DNA from: Monosiga brevicollis MX1
Taxonomy: Eukaryota > Opisthokonta > Choanoflagellata > Craspedida > Salpingoecidae
DNA length: 64,000 nt
Direction: 5' to 3'
NCBI RefSeq assembly: GCF_000002865.3
Contig: NW_001865053.1
Location: 473,949 to 537,948, forward strand
In this document: positions 1 to 11,755 of the stretch, in pieces
How the letters are laid out: each line of letters begins with the position of its first letter
How positions within the stretch are numbered: position 1 is the stretch's first letter
Notes under the pieces: model-generated
Told to the model about the DNA's origin: nothing
Database searches by the model: none
The model's input: the letters and a program-made list of their open reading frames with translations, nothing else
Program-made: the position numbers and the translations under genes

Positions 1-441
1 GGGTCGCGGGAGTGCATGGTTGGGCTGGGGCCAGGGCAGGCCGAGAGCCTCCGATTGAAGTTTGACGGGAGAGCTGGGAGGTTGAACACTGCTAGCAGCG
101 CTGTGGTTGGTGCCGACCGAGGACGCACGACTGCGGCGCTGGAGAGCTGGGTGCAAGCGGCCAGGGCTGAGGGAGCGGGCTTCTGAGCTATACATGTCGG
201 AGAGGACACCAGAGCTGCTCATGGCGCCGAGGCTGCTGTTGGGCTGCGTGCCCCAGCTCAGCTTGCCGCCGCTGCCGTTGCTGGAGGTTGTGAAGGTGTT
301 GAGGGGCCCGAGGCTGGGCTTGCCGGAATTCATGATGGTGTCAATCGCCGAGCCGGAAGAGGAGCGGCGCAAGCGCAAAGGAGCGTAGCCCTCAGAGGCC
401 ACTTCCGCGGTGAAGGACTGCGTGTTCAAGCGGCTCAGCAT
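1..441 (-). CDS. N-terminal part of a Ser-rich protein, family unknown (runs off the left edge)
   Basis: An open frame of 147 codons starts with ATG at 441-439 and runs off the window without a stop. It begins MLSRLNTQSFTAEVASEGYA and continues as a serine-, proline- and arginine-rich stretch with several RRSS- and SP-type sites (for example LRRSSSGSA and RSLSPGR). This looks like a disordered, phosphorylation-rich N-terminus. No catalytic or structural domain is visible in the part present and I do not recognise the family. Codon use is GC-rich like the confident genes here. No splice site is needed inside the visible part, and the true start could lie in an upstream exon. Confidence 0.5.
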   Translation of the reverse strand, partial: MLSRLNTQSFTAEVASEGYAPLRLRRSSSGSAIDTIMNSGKPSLGPLNTFTTSSNGSGGKLSWGTQPNSSLGAMSSSGVLSDMYSSEARSLSPGRLHPALQRRSRASSVGTNHSAASSVQPPSSPVKLQSEALGLPWPQPNHALPRP

Positions 442-2256
442 GATGGCGGTACCTCGGACTGAGCAGCCGGGTGCGACAAGCAGAACAGCACTTGTCAACC
501 AGTGCGAGAGCGGCGGACGTGTCTAATATCCAAAAGTTGCTGTGGGAAGGAAAATGGGCACCTATGTTGCCGTGCGTCGCTAAAAGGTGGTGGGAGGAGA
601 CGAAAGCCGGGGAAATATTTGCAACATCCGTCAGGCAGGATAAGGAATCAAGCAGGGATTGGGGCCGAGGTCCAAGGAAGTACGGGGACCGGAGCTGAAC
701 AAGGCCGCTTGCCCGCTCACTCATCAGGGTTGGCCAACCCAAATACCGACCTGTGGACCGTCAAAACGAAGAGTGATTTGGGGAACGCCGGTGTGTGAGT
801 GGGAAAATGCGCGTATGGGGCGGTCATCCAGAAAGGGGGGAGGGGTGGGGGGAGCCTTGGGGCTGGGACGAATATGTAGGTTGGTTCAAGGCCAAACACC
901 AAACACACACACAAAAGACTACAAAGGCAGCCAATCCACCCCACAACAGCTGCAGGTGGTGGCTGGCGAACGTGATACTGTTGTGCTAGCCTTGAGCTAT
1001 TCGCGGAAAATGACCTGTCGTGGCTTTTGTAGTGTGGGCGGCTCGGGAATGTCGAGACAGTGCCAGGTGGCAGGCGGTGATGGTGATGCTTGGGGCGGCG
1101 TGAATGGATGCCATCTGCCTGCTTATGACCGTGTGACCCTCGGTTTTGGACGAGACGAGATGGCATATCGAGCGTTGCCAAACAAAAGACCGGGTGTCTC
1201 TGGGTTGGTGAATAAAGGGTTCCAGGTCACGCGCTGAGAGGAGAGAAGAGAAGACCCAAAAAGTGCCGTCATTTTGTGGGGACGTTGGGGGTGTAATATG
1301 TCTTACCCCAGGACATGTTGGGTCAGAGGTGAGGACGGTGAGGGGGTGAAGTGTGACGTATACATGAGTTGCTCTTCACACACACACACATTCCACTCTC
1401 TCTCACTCTCTGTTTGTTTCTGTGAGGACGTCTTACTTGTTGTCTTCTCTATCGCTCTGGCCCGTCACTCTGTGTGGTTGTGCTGCCGGCCCCTGACTGT
1501 CCACGCGGATCCGCATTGGACCCAACCCAAGACTCTGTGGCTGTCGCCGCAGACTTTGCAAGGTGGCCCCAACCCCCTTTTGAGTGATCAAGTTGGGAAA
1601 ATAACCAACGTTGCCGTCGGACCAAACCATAACAGCCGAATCTCATGTTGTGAATTCGCACGAAAGACCAAACAAGTTTGGCCCATAATCAGACGCTTTT
1701 TGGCTTGTCTTCCTTACGTCAACACCAGCCAACTTAGTTGGAATGAACAGTGCGCGGCGTCCCGAATGACGCAATTGCCATCACCTACAACAGAGCCCTT
1801 TCCCCAGGCAGGGAAGCACCTTAGGCACAGTGTCACGCCTGGTCTCCGACCTGACTGACCATTTGAGTCTGGCCTGCCAAGCCCTACTGTGGCATGCTCC
1901 CCCACCCCCACCCCTGTGTGTATGGATGTGCAGCAGGGTGCCAGATGCCATTTCATGCCCCTCGTTTACCTGCTAAAGAAGTCGGCCTAGTCTGCGCATG
2001 CAATGTTTGCAACAGCAGTTGAAAACAGAATAAAATTCATTCAAGACGTCTTTTTTTTTTTTTTTTCGCTTCAACGGTCATTCGGGCGAAGAGGGGACCG
2101 AACTACCCGGTGACCTGCATCAGATAGCCCTGAGTCGAGTCGACGCCTCTACCCCGACTTGATCGCATTCATCAAACAAGAGCAATAACAATTTAGAATC
2201 AGCACATCTTTGTTTGGCGGCGTGTGAAATTCGAGGCGCGTGCGCTTGATTCCAAC
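442..2256. other. 1.8 kb with no supported gene
   Basis: Probably the upstream region of the leftmost gene (-) and of the small coiled-coil gene at 2257 (+). It holds a short CA tract near 1379-1390 and a T run near 2051-2066. Open frames at 659-1237 and 1274-1858 (+) and 717-1181 (-) show no family resemblance, no splice logic and mixed composition, so I do not call them genes. Confidence 0.5.
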
Positions 2257-2586
2257 ATGGACGAACGGCGGCGGGCAAAGCGGGCAGCCAGTGGTGATGG
2301 CATGACTAACAAGGAGGCTGCTCTTGAGGCCCCTGCGGCCGTGCATGCCGAACCAAATGCAGCCACTCTGGGCCACGACTTGAGTCGATACGACAATGAA
2401 ACCCTCGTGAAGCTCACCGAGCACCTGGACCGCCTGGCCGACCAATCCGAGCTCGAGGCCACCAAGCTTCACTCCCTACTCGAGCAGCTCCGCCGCGAGT
2501 ACGAGCCCATGCGCCGCCGCCGCGAGGAAGCCGAGTACGTCGAGATCAAACTAGAGCGCCGCCTAAAACACAAAAGCAGCCATTGA
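2257..2586 (+). CDS. Small coiled-coil protein, 109 aa, function unknown
   Basis: Single-exon frame from the first ATG (2257) to a TGA at 2584-2586. After a basic start (MDERRRAKRAA) and an Ala-rich linker of about 30 residues, residues 45-105 form a highly charged heptad-like helix (LTEHLDRLADQSELEATKLH, then Arg/Glu-rich to RLKHKSSH). That suggests a dimerising coiled coil. There is no signal peptide or membrane segment. Its 3' end faces that of DPH7 with about 265 bases between, a spacing typical of convergent gene pairs here. I do not recognise the family. It could also be the last exon of a longer gene, though nothing upstream supports that. Confidence 0.45.
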   Translation: MDERRRAKRAASGDGMTNKEAALEAPAAVHAEPNAATLGHDLSRYDNETLVKLTEHLDRLADQSELEATKLHSLLEQLRREYEPMRRRREEAEYVEIKLERRLKHKSSH

Positions 2587-2852
2587 CATGTGCACTCAAA
2601 TCTGGTCTGCCCCTCTCCGTGTCGGACTGGACCGGGCGGAGAAGCGCCACTGACCAGGAATCTCTCTTCTCTGCGCCGTGGCCGGTCAGCTGTGCAGAGG
2701 ACCACCTCCCGTTGCCCACAACTTGGATGTCTTCTCCATGTGCCAACGCTGCCACAGACCAATCTCGCTCGCAACAGAGGACAAATGATGCGATTTTCTA
2801 TTTTTTAAAGCCCACCAGCAAGCACGCAAGTCTTTCTACTTGAGCTGGCAGC

Positions 2853-4989
2853 TCAAGCCACCGTTGCCTGCCACCACTGTAGCTCGTGATTGTAGAATGT
2901 GCACGACATCCCGAGTCCGCTGTCCGGCGAGTATTGCCAGTCCGCGCCGTAGGCCAGCTCGCCTTCTGTGGGCAGGTATCCGACAATATCTAAACCCCCC
3001 TCTGCAGTTGCCTCGAGCACATGAAAGCCGCTGTGCATGCCTACGGTGCACCCCGCAAACACTCGATACTGAGTCGCTGTCACAGCTCAACGAGCCGACT
3101 TTGGTGTCAGGTACACCCAGGGCCTCAAACGTTCTCAAGGCGCAGCTTCAGGACTTACTGGCAGAAAGCAGCTTGTCGGCCTGATGCGGGTGCCACTTGA
3201 GTCGCCAGATGCCCCCCTCCACGTGGACCTAATGCATCAGTTCAAGATGTGATGGAAGATCTGCCGTGGCGAATTCGGCCATACCTTCTCCATGCCCCCA
3301 GAATCTCTTCCCCCTGCCCGGCTTGCCCAAAGTATTAAACTGTCTTCCTCCTCGACATGCGCAGCGTTGAGCCTGCAATGCAACTGTTGGGCAGCATCTT
3401 ACCTCGCTGAGCGGCGCGCGCGGAGACCGCAGATCCCACAGGCGGACGTATTCGTCGTAGCTACCGCTAACCAATTGATGCTCTCGATGCATGTTGCTGT
3501 GTAAGCTGCAAACGCCCATCTGGTGCGTCTTGTTGACAATCGAGGGACGGCCCGTGTCGGCACGCGTGTCCCAAATCTTCATCCGACAATCATCACCGCC
3601 ACTGATCAGCACGTCGGTGTGATGATAATCATAAGCAACAATCCAGGCAGGGAAGTCATGGGCTTGTTGATGGTACACTCGCTCCACCCTACATTGCACC
3701 CAGTGGTCCGGCCGTGAGCGCCGGCCAGCACTCGCCCGTTGTTTCGCGAGAACCCATACAGCTCCAACTCACCCCTCAGGACGGAACTGCAGCTCGCTAA
3801 TACATCCTAATTGGTCACTCACGGCCACCCGCAAATCGGACCTGACAGCCCCCAGCACGCCATCAAGATTGAGAGGCAACACACACACTGCATACCATGC
3901 CATGTAGGTGTCATGGACACCGACATAAAGGAAGGCGCCCAATCAAACAAGGTTCTGGTCCACGTCCCCAAACGGACAAGGTTCTGGCCCAATTGTAAAA
4001 AAAACAAAAAAAAAACAAAAAAACCGGGCATCCGGCAAAAGGCCAAAACAAGCAGGCGCCAAGGCTACACCCTGCTCAACTGACATACCCGACGCTCACG
4101 CGGTCATTCAGATCCAAGGACAGGGCCAGCTGCTGCTCGGCCACTTCAAAAACATCCCGGGCTTCAAGTTGGCGCAATGTCTGATCAGCAACCACGAAGA
4201 GGAAAAGGGGGAGGCACCAGATCATGAGCAAGGCGTGCTCGGGCACGTGGCATCAAGTGTGGGTAGCACCTCAGGCACACGTACATCATCAAGGGCAAAT
4301 AGGCGCACGTGGCCAGCCGCATCAGTCGCAATCAACTGATTCAAGGCTTGTCGCCTAGCGCACCGTGATCCCCAGGTCCCCACGCCAAAGATGAGCAAGT
4401 GTGAGCGCGTCGGTGCTGATGCCAAGCGGCTCTAGACGAAGGACATTTGCGTCATCTCCTGTCAAGGAGGCAGGCCATTGCGGCCAAGTACGCACCATTT
4501 CATGTCCGTGATGGCTGGCAGATCATTCACTCGAGACAGCTCATGAACATCACTAGAGATAGCGGTCGCAGGCAGGCAGGGCATCGTCGTAAGGTCTCAG
4601 CGCCCTTGCTTCACTTGACTTCATCTTAAGGGGTTCTTTCTCAATGGCCTTGCTCCAGCAGGGGCTTGGGGTTGGCGGCCAAGGGACCGCACCAAGCGTC
4701 GTTATCGTAATTAAAGAGCATGATGCGGCCTGCACGCAGTTTGGGTGCCTCCGGGTCGGGGTTGGACTCGTCGTCTTGCAGCTGGTACAGACCCACAGCG
4801 AACAGCTCGGCGTTCACCCGCGAACACTGTGGCAGAAGCAGAACAGCAAGAGTCCACCCTGTAAGGATCTCATGCGTGCGCGTTGCTCAGCTCTGGTTTG
4901 GCAGCCGACAGATTTTACAAGACGCAGTAACGCCTGACCTCGACCGTATCAGCGGTCCATTCCACATCCAACTTATTGAGCAGCTCCAT
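2853..4989 (-). CDS. DPH7: Diphthine methyltransferase-type WD40 protein DPH7 (9 exons)
   Basis: DPH7 removes the methyl ester from diphthine on eEF2, a late step of diphthamide synthesis in the cytosol. Nine exons join in phase with GT-AG ends: 4939-4989, 4693-4826, 4496-4552, 4285-4354, 4089-4180, 3773-3841, 3403-3688, 3159-3228 and 2853-3076. They give about 350 residues, shorter than human DPH7 (about 450). Diagnostic stretches are QAHDFPAWIVAYDY, ISGGDDCRMKIWDTR, HQMGVCSLHSNMHREH, SGSYDEYVRLWDLRSP, EGGIWRLKWHPH, GMHSGFHVL and the end CTFYNHELQWW, each matching the family's WD repeats. The N-terminus MELLNKLDVEWTADTVE also fits. Exon joins are by eye, but every phase is consistent. Confidence 0.9.
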
Positions 4990-5169
4990 CCTGCCCCTGT
5001 AATTGTGAGATGATCGGCCACCTCTCAAATTCGGCACTTGTTCCACCACCGAGGCCGCACCGAGACCAAGCGAAGCCAGAAGAAAAAAAAAAAAAAAAAG
5101 AGAGACATGTGTGTGTGTGTGTGTGTGGTCTTTTGGCGGGAACTAGAACATTTTGTCGACAATTCTTCG

Positions 5170-5247
<78 letters not shown>

Positions 5248-5457
5248 TGTTGAAGCGGGGAGCAGGCAGTGGCATTTTGGGTTTATGAACGTGGACAAGA
5301 TTTCCACGACCTGACTGCGTTGGGGTTGGCTTGAAGGAGACCTCGAGTGAGCGCCTGTTTGGACGGTTGAGAACATTCATTGTACTCCACTTGCAGCATC
5401 CATCTTCTGCTGAAAAGCCTGAAACGTCTTTCAGACCACCAGGTTGGTTTGCCAGTG
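4990..5457. repeat. Divergent spacer with A run and two GT microsatellites
   Basis: The 468 bases between DPH7 (-) and the coiled-coil gene (+) hold an A run near 5083-5099, a short GT tract at about 5108-5127 and a long GT tract at about 5172-5246. Since both genes start here, the tracts sit in the shared promoter region. Reading frames of repeated Val-Cys or Thr-His are artefacts of the repeat. Confidence 0.8.
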
Positions 5458-6114
5458 ATGATGGCCGCCGTCAAGCTGGACGCCTTGGTCACCGAATCGG
5501 GCACGGCCTTGCCTGAAATATCGACTTCAATGAACACGCTGCGAGCCTCTCCCGACGATCATGAACATGCAGAGCTGCCTGCTGCTCCAAGTGGCAGCCC
5601 GGCCGCCGAGGGTGGAAGCGGGCCAAACAACGCTGATGCCGTTGAAGATCAGCCGGATCTGCTTCAGGCAGTGGCCAGGATCTTTCAGGGTGCCATGGAG
5701 TCCACGCGCCGTGTGCTGGCCGGTACCATCAGCGAACTCGAGGCCGAACGCAATCGTCACCTCCATGCCTTGCGGCAAGACCTGGATGCCGCCCACGAGG
5801 CCGTCGAGACACTTGAAGCCGTAGGTGCCCAGCTTTGGCAAGAGCAGACAAGGACAGGAAAGGGCATGCGCCAATCGGTTCAGACTCAATTAATTGCACT
5901 TGCAATCATACATTCCCTGTCTCATTCCCACTTGCCTCGCCCCCACCTGGCCCATGCAATGTCTGCCCCTCCTGTTTGGAATTTTTCTCCGCTTTGCCCG
6001 TGCTGTATTGTGTCATTGTGGTCATCATCGTTGCAGGGTGTGACGCAGTATCGGGCCGCTCTGCGCCAGTCCTTGCAGTCTGCACTATGTCAGCTTGATG
6101 AGCTTGATTCATAG
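5458..6114 (+). CDS. Coiled-coil protein of about 146 aa, two exons, function unknown
   Basis: Exon 1 (5458-5820) ends ETLEA at a GTAGGT donor. Exon 2 (6037-6114) follows a TTGCAG acceptor in phase 0 and reads GVTQYRAALRQ to ELDS and stop. Residues 1-60 are acidic and low in complexity (Ala, Pro, Gly, Glu). Residues 65-146 form a long amphipathic helix (ARIFQGAMESTRRVLAG, ELEAERNRHLHALRQDLDAA) that continues without a break across the splice, which supports the intron. An in-frame ATG at 5380 would add 26 residues. Length and architecture recall small subunits of trafficking complexes such as BLOC-1/BORC, but I see no diagnostic motif. Confidence 0.55.
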   Translation: MMAAVKLDALVTESGTALPEISTSMNTLRASPDDHEHAELPAAPSGSPAAEGGSGPNNADAVEDQPDLLQAVARIFQGAMESTRRVLAGTISELEAERNRHLHALRQDLDAAHEAVETLEAVGAQLWQEQTRTGKGMRQSVQTQLIALAIIHSLSHSHLPRPHLAHAMSAPPVWNFSPLCPCCIVSLWSSSLQGVTQYRAALRQSLQSALCQLDELDS

Positions 6115-6285
6115 TTGGGCACAACCGAGTGTATCGCGTAGACTCCAGCGCGCGGCCGTGGCGGTCATGAATCAAGATTGGTATGACGAGAAGTGATCGA
6201 GTCAGGAGAGGCCAACACGTTTCCGTCATCCGTCGAGAGCCACGGGGGCGCGCGCGAGAGAGAGAGAGAAAAGGTGGAACTGGGC

Positions 6286-6989
6286 TCATGCCATATCCTC
6301 TTCAACCACGTCCTCCTCAACCTCGTCACTCACTTCCTCCTCCACTTCCTCATCTCCAACAAAACTGTCTTCAGCCACAGCTTCTTCCTCTTCTTCGACC
6401 TCGTCGGCAGAGTCGTCCTCCAGCGTTTCTGAGGCAGCCGAGGTCGTCAAGAACGTGGTTCCACTCGTGGATGAAGAGGTTGCCTAATAAAAAGTCCCGC
6501 CAACCAATTGAGCACAAGACTTTGTAAGCGCGCACTCAAGCCCCCCTGTTGTCTAGTCAACGTCCTCCGCCCCATCCCGAGCCAACATCCAAGCCCCCGT
6601 CGCAGTTTGCCCCAAAGAAAAAACTGGGAAGAACCCAAAAACTGGAAAGGGCGACCTCATGCATGCCCCCATGCAAGTCGCTCTTCCTCGGCTCGCAGAA
6701 GCCAGTGATTCTGGTCAAGCGTACCTTGGCCGGTTGGCTCGCAGGCTCATCAGCTCGGAGCCGCGGTCGTACAAGACCACGGTCCAGTGCGGGTATCCGT
6801 ACAATCTGAGACAGTTGCTAACACATCAGCAGGGCCCCGAAACCCAAACGGCAGTGAGCGCAGCCCAGTCATCATTGCTTGCTTAAAACGCTTCGTGGCA
6901 AGAGAACCCACCTGCAAAGCAGCCAAATCTTGCGCCGAGAGCTCAAGATCCTCCCCCACATCAAGCGCTCCTCTGCCCGCTGCCGCCAT
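6286..6989 (-). CDS. Small acidic protein of 122 aa, three exons, function unknown
   Basis: Three phase-0 exons (6912-6989, 6725-6817, 6286-6483) with GT-AG ends join into MAAAGRGALDVGEDLELSAQ, a basic middle (RIPALDRGLVRPRLRADEP) and a very acidic tail from about residue 80 (DEVEEEEEAVAEDSF, EEVEEEVSDEVEED). The last residues are EEDMA. There is no membrane segment or enzyme motif. An acidic tail of this kind is common in nucleolar, chaperone-like and transcription-associated proteins, but no family can be named. The gene faces the 3' end of the coiled-coil gene (172 bases apart) and is divergent from SAYSD1. Confidence 0.55.
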
Positions 6990-7303
<314 letters not shown>

Positions 7304-7849
7304 ATGGGTCGGGCGGCTGAGATTAAAAAACAACTGGAGGCGGCCCGGCAGCGGCGTCAAGCTGCTGGGTCACCGCCTTTGCCAGAGACCGAAGTACCGG
7401 CCGAGTCTCCGAAAGCCACTTCGGCGTCAGCCAAGTCGACGACAACGATCAAAACGGAGGTCCGCCGGAAGCCTTGGACGTGGCTGGATGTGGCGTTGGC
7501 CATCTTGGTCTACCTTTGTTTACAGCTCGTAGCCAACTTTTACCAGCTTGGCGTGATTTGCTTCATCTTGGCGGGATTTATCTTCATGTACCTCTGCACG
7601 CAAGATGGCGAGCGGCCAGCAGGGCAGCTCAGCCCGTATTCCGTCTTCAACAAGAACTTTGAGAAGATTCAGGGCACCTTTGATGCCGAAACCTACGAGC
7701 AGAACATTCGGTTGGTTGGTGGCTTAGGAGAACAGCCTGCAGTGGACTCGTTCCAAGCACATCGTCACAAATGCACTTGCACTCACATGCTCTCTCACGC
7801 CATTTCACTGTCCCGGTGGACCTGTAGATACGGCGGCATGCGTCGCTAG
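7304..7849 (+). CDS. SAYSD1: SAYSvFN-domain ER membrane protein (SAYSD1 homologue)
   Basis: The protein starts MGRAAEIKKQLEAARQRRQA (basic helix). It has a Ser/Thr/Lys linker, a hydrophobic segment at about residues 70-105 (VALAILVYLCLQLVANFYQL then ICFILAGFIFMYLC) and the signature LSPYSVFNKNFEKIQGTFDA, matching the SAYSvFN motif. In animals SAYSD1 is an ER protein that binds UFMylated ribosomes at stalled translocons. A GTTGGT donor at 7711 and a TAG acceptor at 7825-7827 give the end YEQNIRYGGMRR, close to the family's short tail. The 117-base intron is a multiple of three with no stop, so a retained form would stay open with 39 extra residues. Spliced length is about 142 residues. Confidence 0.85.
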   Translation: MGRAAEIKKQLEAARQRRQAAGSPPLPETEVPAESPKATSASAKSTTTIKTEVRRKPWTWLDVALAILVYLCLQLVANFYQLGVICFILAGFIFMYLCTQDGERPAGQLSPYSVFNKNFEKIQGTFDAETYEQNIRLVGGLGEQPAVDSFQAHRHKCTCTHMLSHAISLSRWTCRYGGMRR

Positions 7850-8152
7850 TTTGAGCGGATGACACCAATGCTCTCAATGTGGTTAAGACATTCAGCGTGT
7901 GCCCTGAGGGCACAGGAATTTTCGCCGGATGGCTTGTTTGTTAACACGTTGCAATTTCCATAATAGAGTCTTAATAGTCAAATGCGCGAGCTTCGCTCGA
8001 AATGAGTGCAAGGACCACACGACGGCATTTCGCGCCTCCGCGTCTCCTTGCACTGCAACGGAAAAAAAACAAACAAATGAAAAACAACTTGACTGCATCA
8101 GGTCGGGTTTGTTCCAAAAACAGATTCCAGGTCCTTGATATACCTACACGAG
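7850..8152. other. Convergent 3' spacer, SAYSD1 / TUBGCP4
   Basis: About 300 bases between two gene ends. No repeat or RNA gene seen. If TUBGCP4 reads through its last proposed donor, it would extend to 7971. Confidence 0.5.
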
Positions 8153-11100
8153 CTAGGCCAGAGGCTTGTCTGGACGCAAGTGTTTCTCGAAAAACTACCG
8201 ACGCCATGACAGCCCAAATACGTGAGGTTGGCTCGACTAGATACGGATCGACGCGCTGTTTCATACGTACAAAGTTAAAATCAAGGCGCAGCAACAAACG
8301 ACTCAGATGCTTGTCTTGGACAGTCGTCAAAACGCGGTAAAGAAAGACCGCCGTGCGACGGAAGCCCTGTGTGGATGCCATGCACCAAGGCGCATGGAAT
8401 GAGGGTACACAACAGCCGACACGTGCCCTGTGCCCTCCAAACGCTGCCGACCAACCTCCTCCTCACGCACAACCTCGCGCTCTGGTAGGAGGCTGAGGTC
8501 TCGGTAGGCGTCAATGATGGCAGCCAGTCGCTCGCAAACCCGGAAGAGCTCCAAGAGAGCTTTGTAGATCTGTAACAGCCAGTGGGGGGTGGTGGAGGCC
8601 AGTCAACAAGAGTGAGCCTCAGCAGGCCGGCTTGCAGCTCCTAAACGACTTCTTGCGGCGAGATCCCATACCGTGGGCATGGCCACAAAGCACTGCCGCT
8701 CCAGTTGTTGCACAAATTGTGCATGTGCCTGTAAGCCCGCGAAAGCCAAGCCGAGGAATTGTCAGCGATCAAAACAAATGGGACGAGATCGACTTGATGA
8801 GGGCAGACGGCTTTTCAAAGCCGGCTGGCCTACCCGTAGAATGTCCTGGAATGATTCAGCTTTTTGCATGGCTGCAATCATGTCCTGATAGGCAGGAGAG
8901 ATGACGTCCACTTGGAGATAGTGCTGCAAGCTGTCAATGAAGGATGTCATGTGCAGGCGCAGCTGGCTGACACGCGACAAGATGCCGACTGCTACAGCCG
9001 ACTTGTGCCTCTGCCGTTCGAATTCTGTCTGTCCAGTGCATCAAGGCCACATGTGCGTAAAGCAGGTGAGAAGGCAGAGCTGAAAGGGGGCGGTTGCAGG
9101 TAAGAGGCAATGTTTGATCGTACCAAGCGGGGCCAGAGACCATGAACTTCTCCTTGGACGTGGCTCAGGTAGAGGAGGAACGAAAATATACGATTGTAGC
9201 TGTCCAGCCATCCAGCAGTACATTGGATGTGTGTGTTTGTGTGTTAGGGGTGGGAGTGGGGTGCAGGAGTGAGGTGAGACTTACTATCCTCTTGGCACTT
9301 GGGAGGTTCTCGTGCGCAATGACGCACCTGGTTGTCAGTTCTGAGGTGAAGAGAAGCTGCATGGGCCAGGGAACGTCCAGCCCGACCCGAAGGGCGTGTA
9401 ATGCTTTTTCGGAAGAAGCTTCCGCTACTCAAAAAACGATATGTTGTGGAGAAGCAATGGTGAGTGCGAGATGCAAGCAATCGAGCGAGATGGGGTTTGA
9501 GACGAAGCTGGCGTACGAGGCGTACGATTGGAGACGTGAAAGGTGATGGCCTCGATGCGAGATTGCTGATCCAATTTCAGTTGCTGGGCAATCAGCTGGA
9601 GTGCCATTTGCAAATCTGCCGTGGTTCGGGTTGCCCAGGATTAACGGAGATGATGATGGGTCACGAAGCGGATAAGCTGGCATCGGCAAGGGGTAGAGCG
9701 TCGTACCAAATTGCGTTGTTTTGGTAACCGGCTTGGTCAGTGTTGTGCGGGCTTGCTGCAAAAAGGCCAAAAACAATTCACCGCGACCCAGCAGATAAAC
9801 GTCTCGAGCCAACTGAGTTGCGACCCAGTGCGCAACCACCAAGTAGCAAGTGAGCCAGACTCGAAGTAAACAGTCAGCCTTTCGAATACATATCGACTTT
9901 CAAGGACAGCAGCGAGATGTGCACAAGCCACAAAAAACAGCCCGCCAAACAGAAAAGGAACCAGATAGGTGGATTGAGATTCAGTGACATTGCGTGACAT
10001 AAGCTCATACCTGCAGAGTGTCCAAGAGTGTGCCCGCCGAGCCCAGAAAATTCCACAAGCGCTATGAAGCAATTCATGCTCGGAGGTAAGATGGGAGGAT
10101 ATGGCACGAGGTGTCCGCAGGGAGGCGAGGGCTATGCCAGTTTTGCTGGACGCAATTTCACACCTCGTTGACAACACCCAGAACCGTTCCGACCACTTCC
10201 TCAATGTTCCAGGCTGTGCAGGGCTAGTAGTGACGGGGGAAATGAGCGGGTTGAGCTAGCTGATTCCACGATGGAGCACTCAAATGCGAAACAAATAAAG
10301 AGGAACATCAGCATGAACTAACTGTGTCGCGGAGCTGTGTCATGATTCGTGTGGCTAGTAAGTGGTCCACACTCGCGTCTATCAGTCACAGCCAACAAGG
10401 GCAACGACCATGAAGATGGCAAACTTGAAACTTTTGCACCAGCACATGCGTTGTGTGACAACGCCAAAGGTGGGGCAGACGTGAAGAATGGGTGTCCAAC
10501 GAACCTGATTGGTCACCCATGTTGAGGAGCAAAATGGTCCGACCAGCATTGAGAATCTGCAGGCACGATGACGTGAGATGGTGAGTAGCTTCGCAAACCC
10601 CCATGCTGTCGGCCAGCTTCATTAACGTTTCGTTTCGAGTAGAAACCGACTGCTCAAGACACACTTTTTCTGCCAGGGTGCCTGTGAGACACCGGGGCAC
10701 CTTTTCCAGGCTCAGCGCGTATCGATCCCTGCGCAAAACAATCACAAAGTTAATCGCGACCTGCAGACAGGATGGGCAGAAAGCATCGACAGCAAGCAAA
10801 GGAAAAGAGCCGCCTGGCTTGATGGAAAGCGTACCAGACCAGACTGCGCGGATCGGCAATGGGCTCCTCTGCATCGGGCTGGCGAATGACAAAAAATTCG
10901 CCATGGGGATCGTACAGCAAGCCCTGGCTAATCCACAGACCAATTTGCTGCAACAACAAGCGTTCACAGCTTGTGCAGATGCTGGGCAACAAAAGGAGGC
11001 GGGGTCCGGTGCGGGTTATCAATTATATACCGTGGTGTGTGTACGCAGATCATGTTCAATCTTGAGCGACTGCAGCGAGCGACGCACCTGGCAAGCATGT

Positions 11101-11675
11101 CGCGAAGATGGGGAGGGGCTTGTGCCAGCCAGGTCTGAAGAGCGTCCAAAAGGACCACACCCAGAGGCTGATCTCGGTCTGCATCGCGCACGGCCTGCAG
11201 TGCAAAGGAAAAGGCATCGCGGTATGGCTCCAAGAGGTGCTGAAGGCGGGACAGCGTCACCTGGCCGGGCGGCCCATCTGCATGAGCGGCTTGGATATCC
11301 AACAAGTGCTCACGATACTGCTGCAAGGCGTTCTCAAGAGCGAGGGCCATGGCCTGGGGATACAAGCCTATCCACACACGGGATAAACCAGTGTGAGCTG
11401 GTCAGCAAAAGAGAGTGCCCTGACCGGGCCGAGGCGCCGCGGTACGGAGGAGCTGGGAGCTGGGGAGGGGCGCACGGACCATGATCTCCGGCACCATGAC
11501 GATCCACAAAGGCCTGCAACTGCAGCGCCATACCGCCCACCTCACAGATCCGATTCAAAAGAGCCTCTTCCGCCTGACTCCCAACCAAACCCGGGCGCAC
11601 CACCAGCTGCCCCTTTTGCTCCACAAAGACATCACCGGGCACGCCATAGAGCGCCGTAATCAGCTCGTCCAACAT
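8153..11675 (-). CDS. TUBGCP4: Gamma-tubulin complex component 4
   Basis: GCP4 is a subunit of the gamma-tubulin ring complex that nucleates microtubules. The start MLDELITALYGVPGDVFVEQ (ATG at 11675) matches the GCP4 N-terminus. Further exons carry LWISQGLLYDPHGEFFVIRQ (about 10.9 kb), YALSLEKVPRCLTGTLAEK with ILNAGRTILLLNMGDQ (10.5-10.7 kb), RLWNFLGSAGTLLDTLQ and ARDVYLLGRGELFLAFLQQA (9.7-10.1 kb), LDSYNRIFSFLLYLSHVQGE (9.2 kb), SFIDSLQHYLQVDVISPAYQ (8.9 kb) and VLTTVQDKHLSRLLLRLDFN (8.3 kb). All fit GCP4 in order. The last exon is least certain: a GTACGT donor after LDFNF and a short exon FFEKHLRPDKPLA ending at 8153 is preferred, but reading on to 7971 is possible. About a dozen or more exons; not all boundaries were fixed. 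Confidence 0.88.
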
Positions 11676-11722
11676 CCTGCCGTTGCAACCCAGCGCAAAA
11701 AAAATCGGTTTTGTAACGTCTC

Positions 11723-11755
<33 letters not shown>

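Noticed and set aside
659-1858. Open frames of about 190 codons on the plus strand
   Set aside because: No domain, no splice logic, Cys/Trp/His-rich odd composition; expected by chance in GC-rich DNA.
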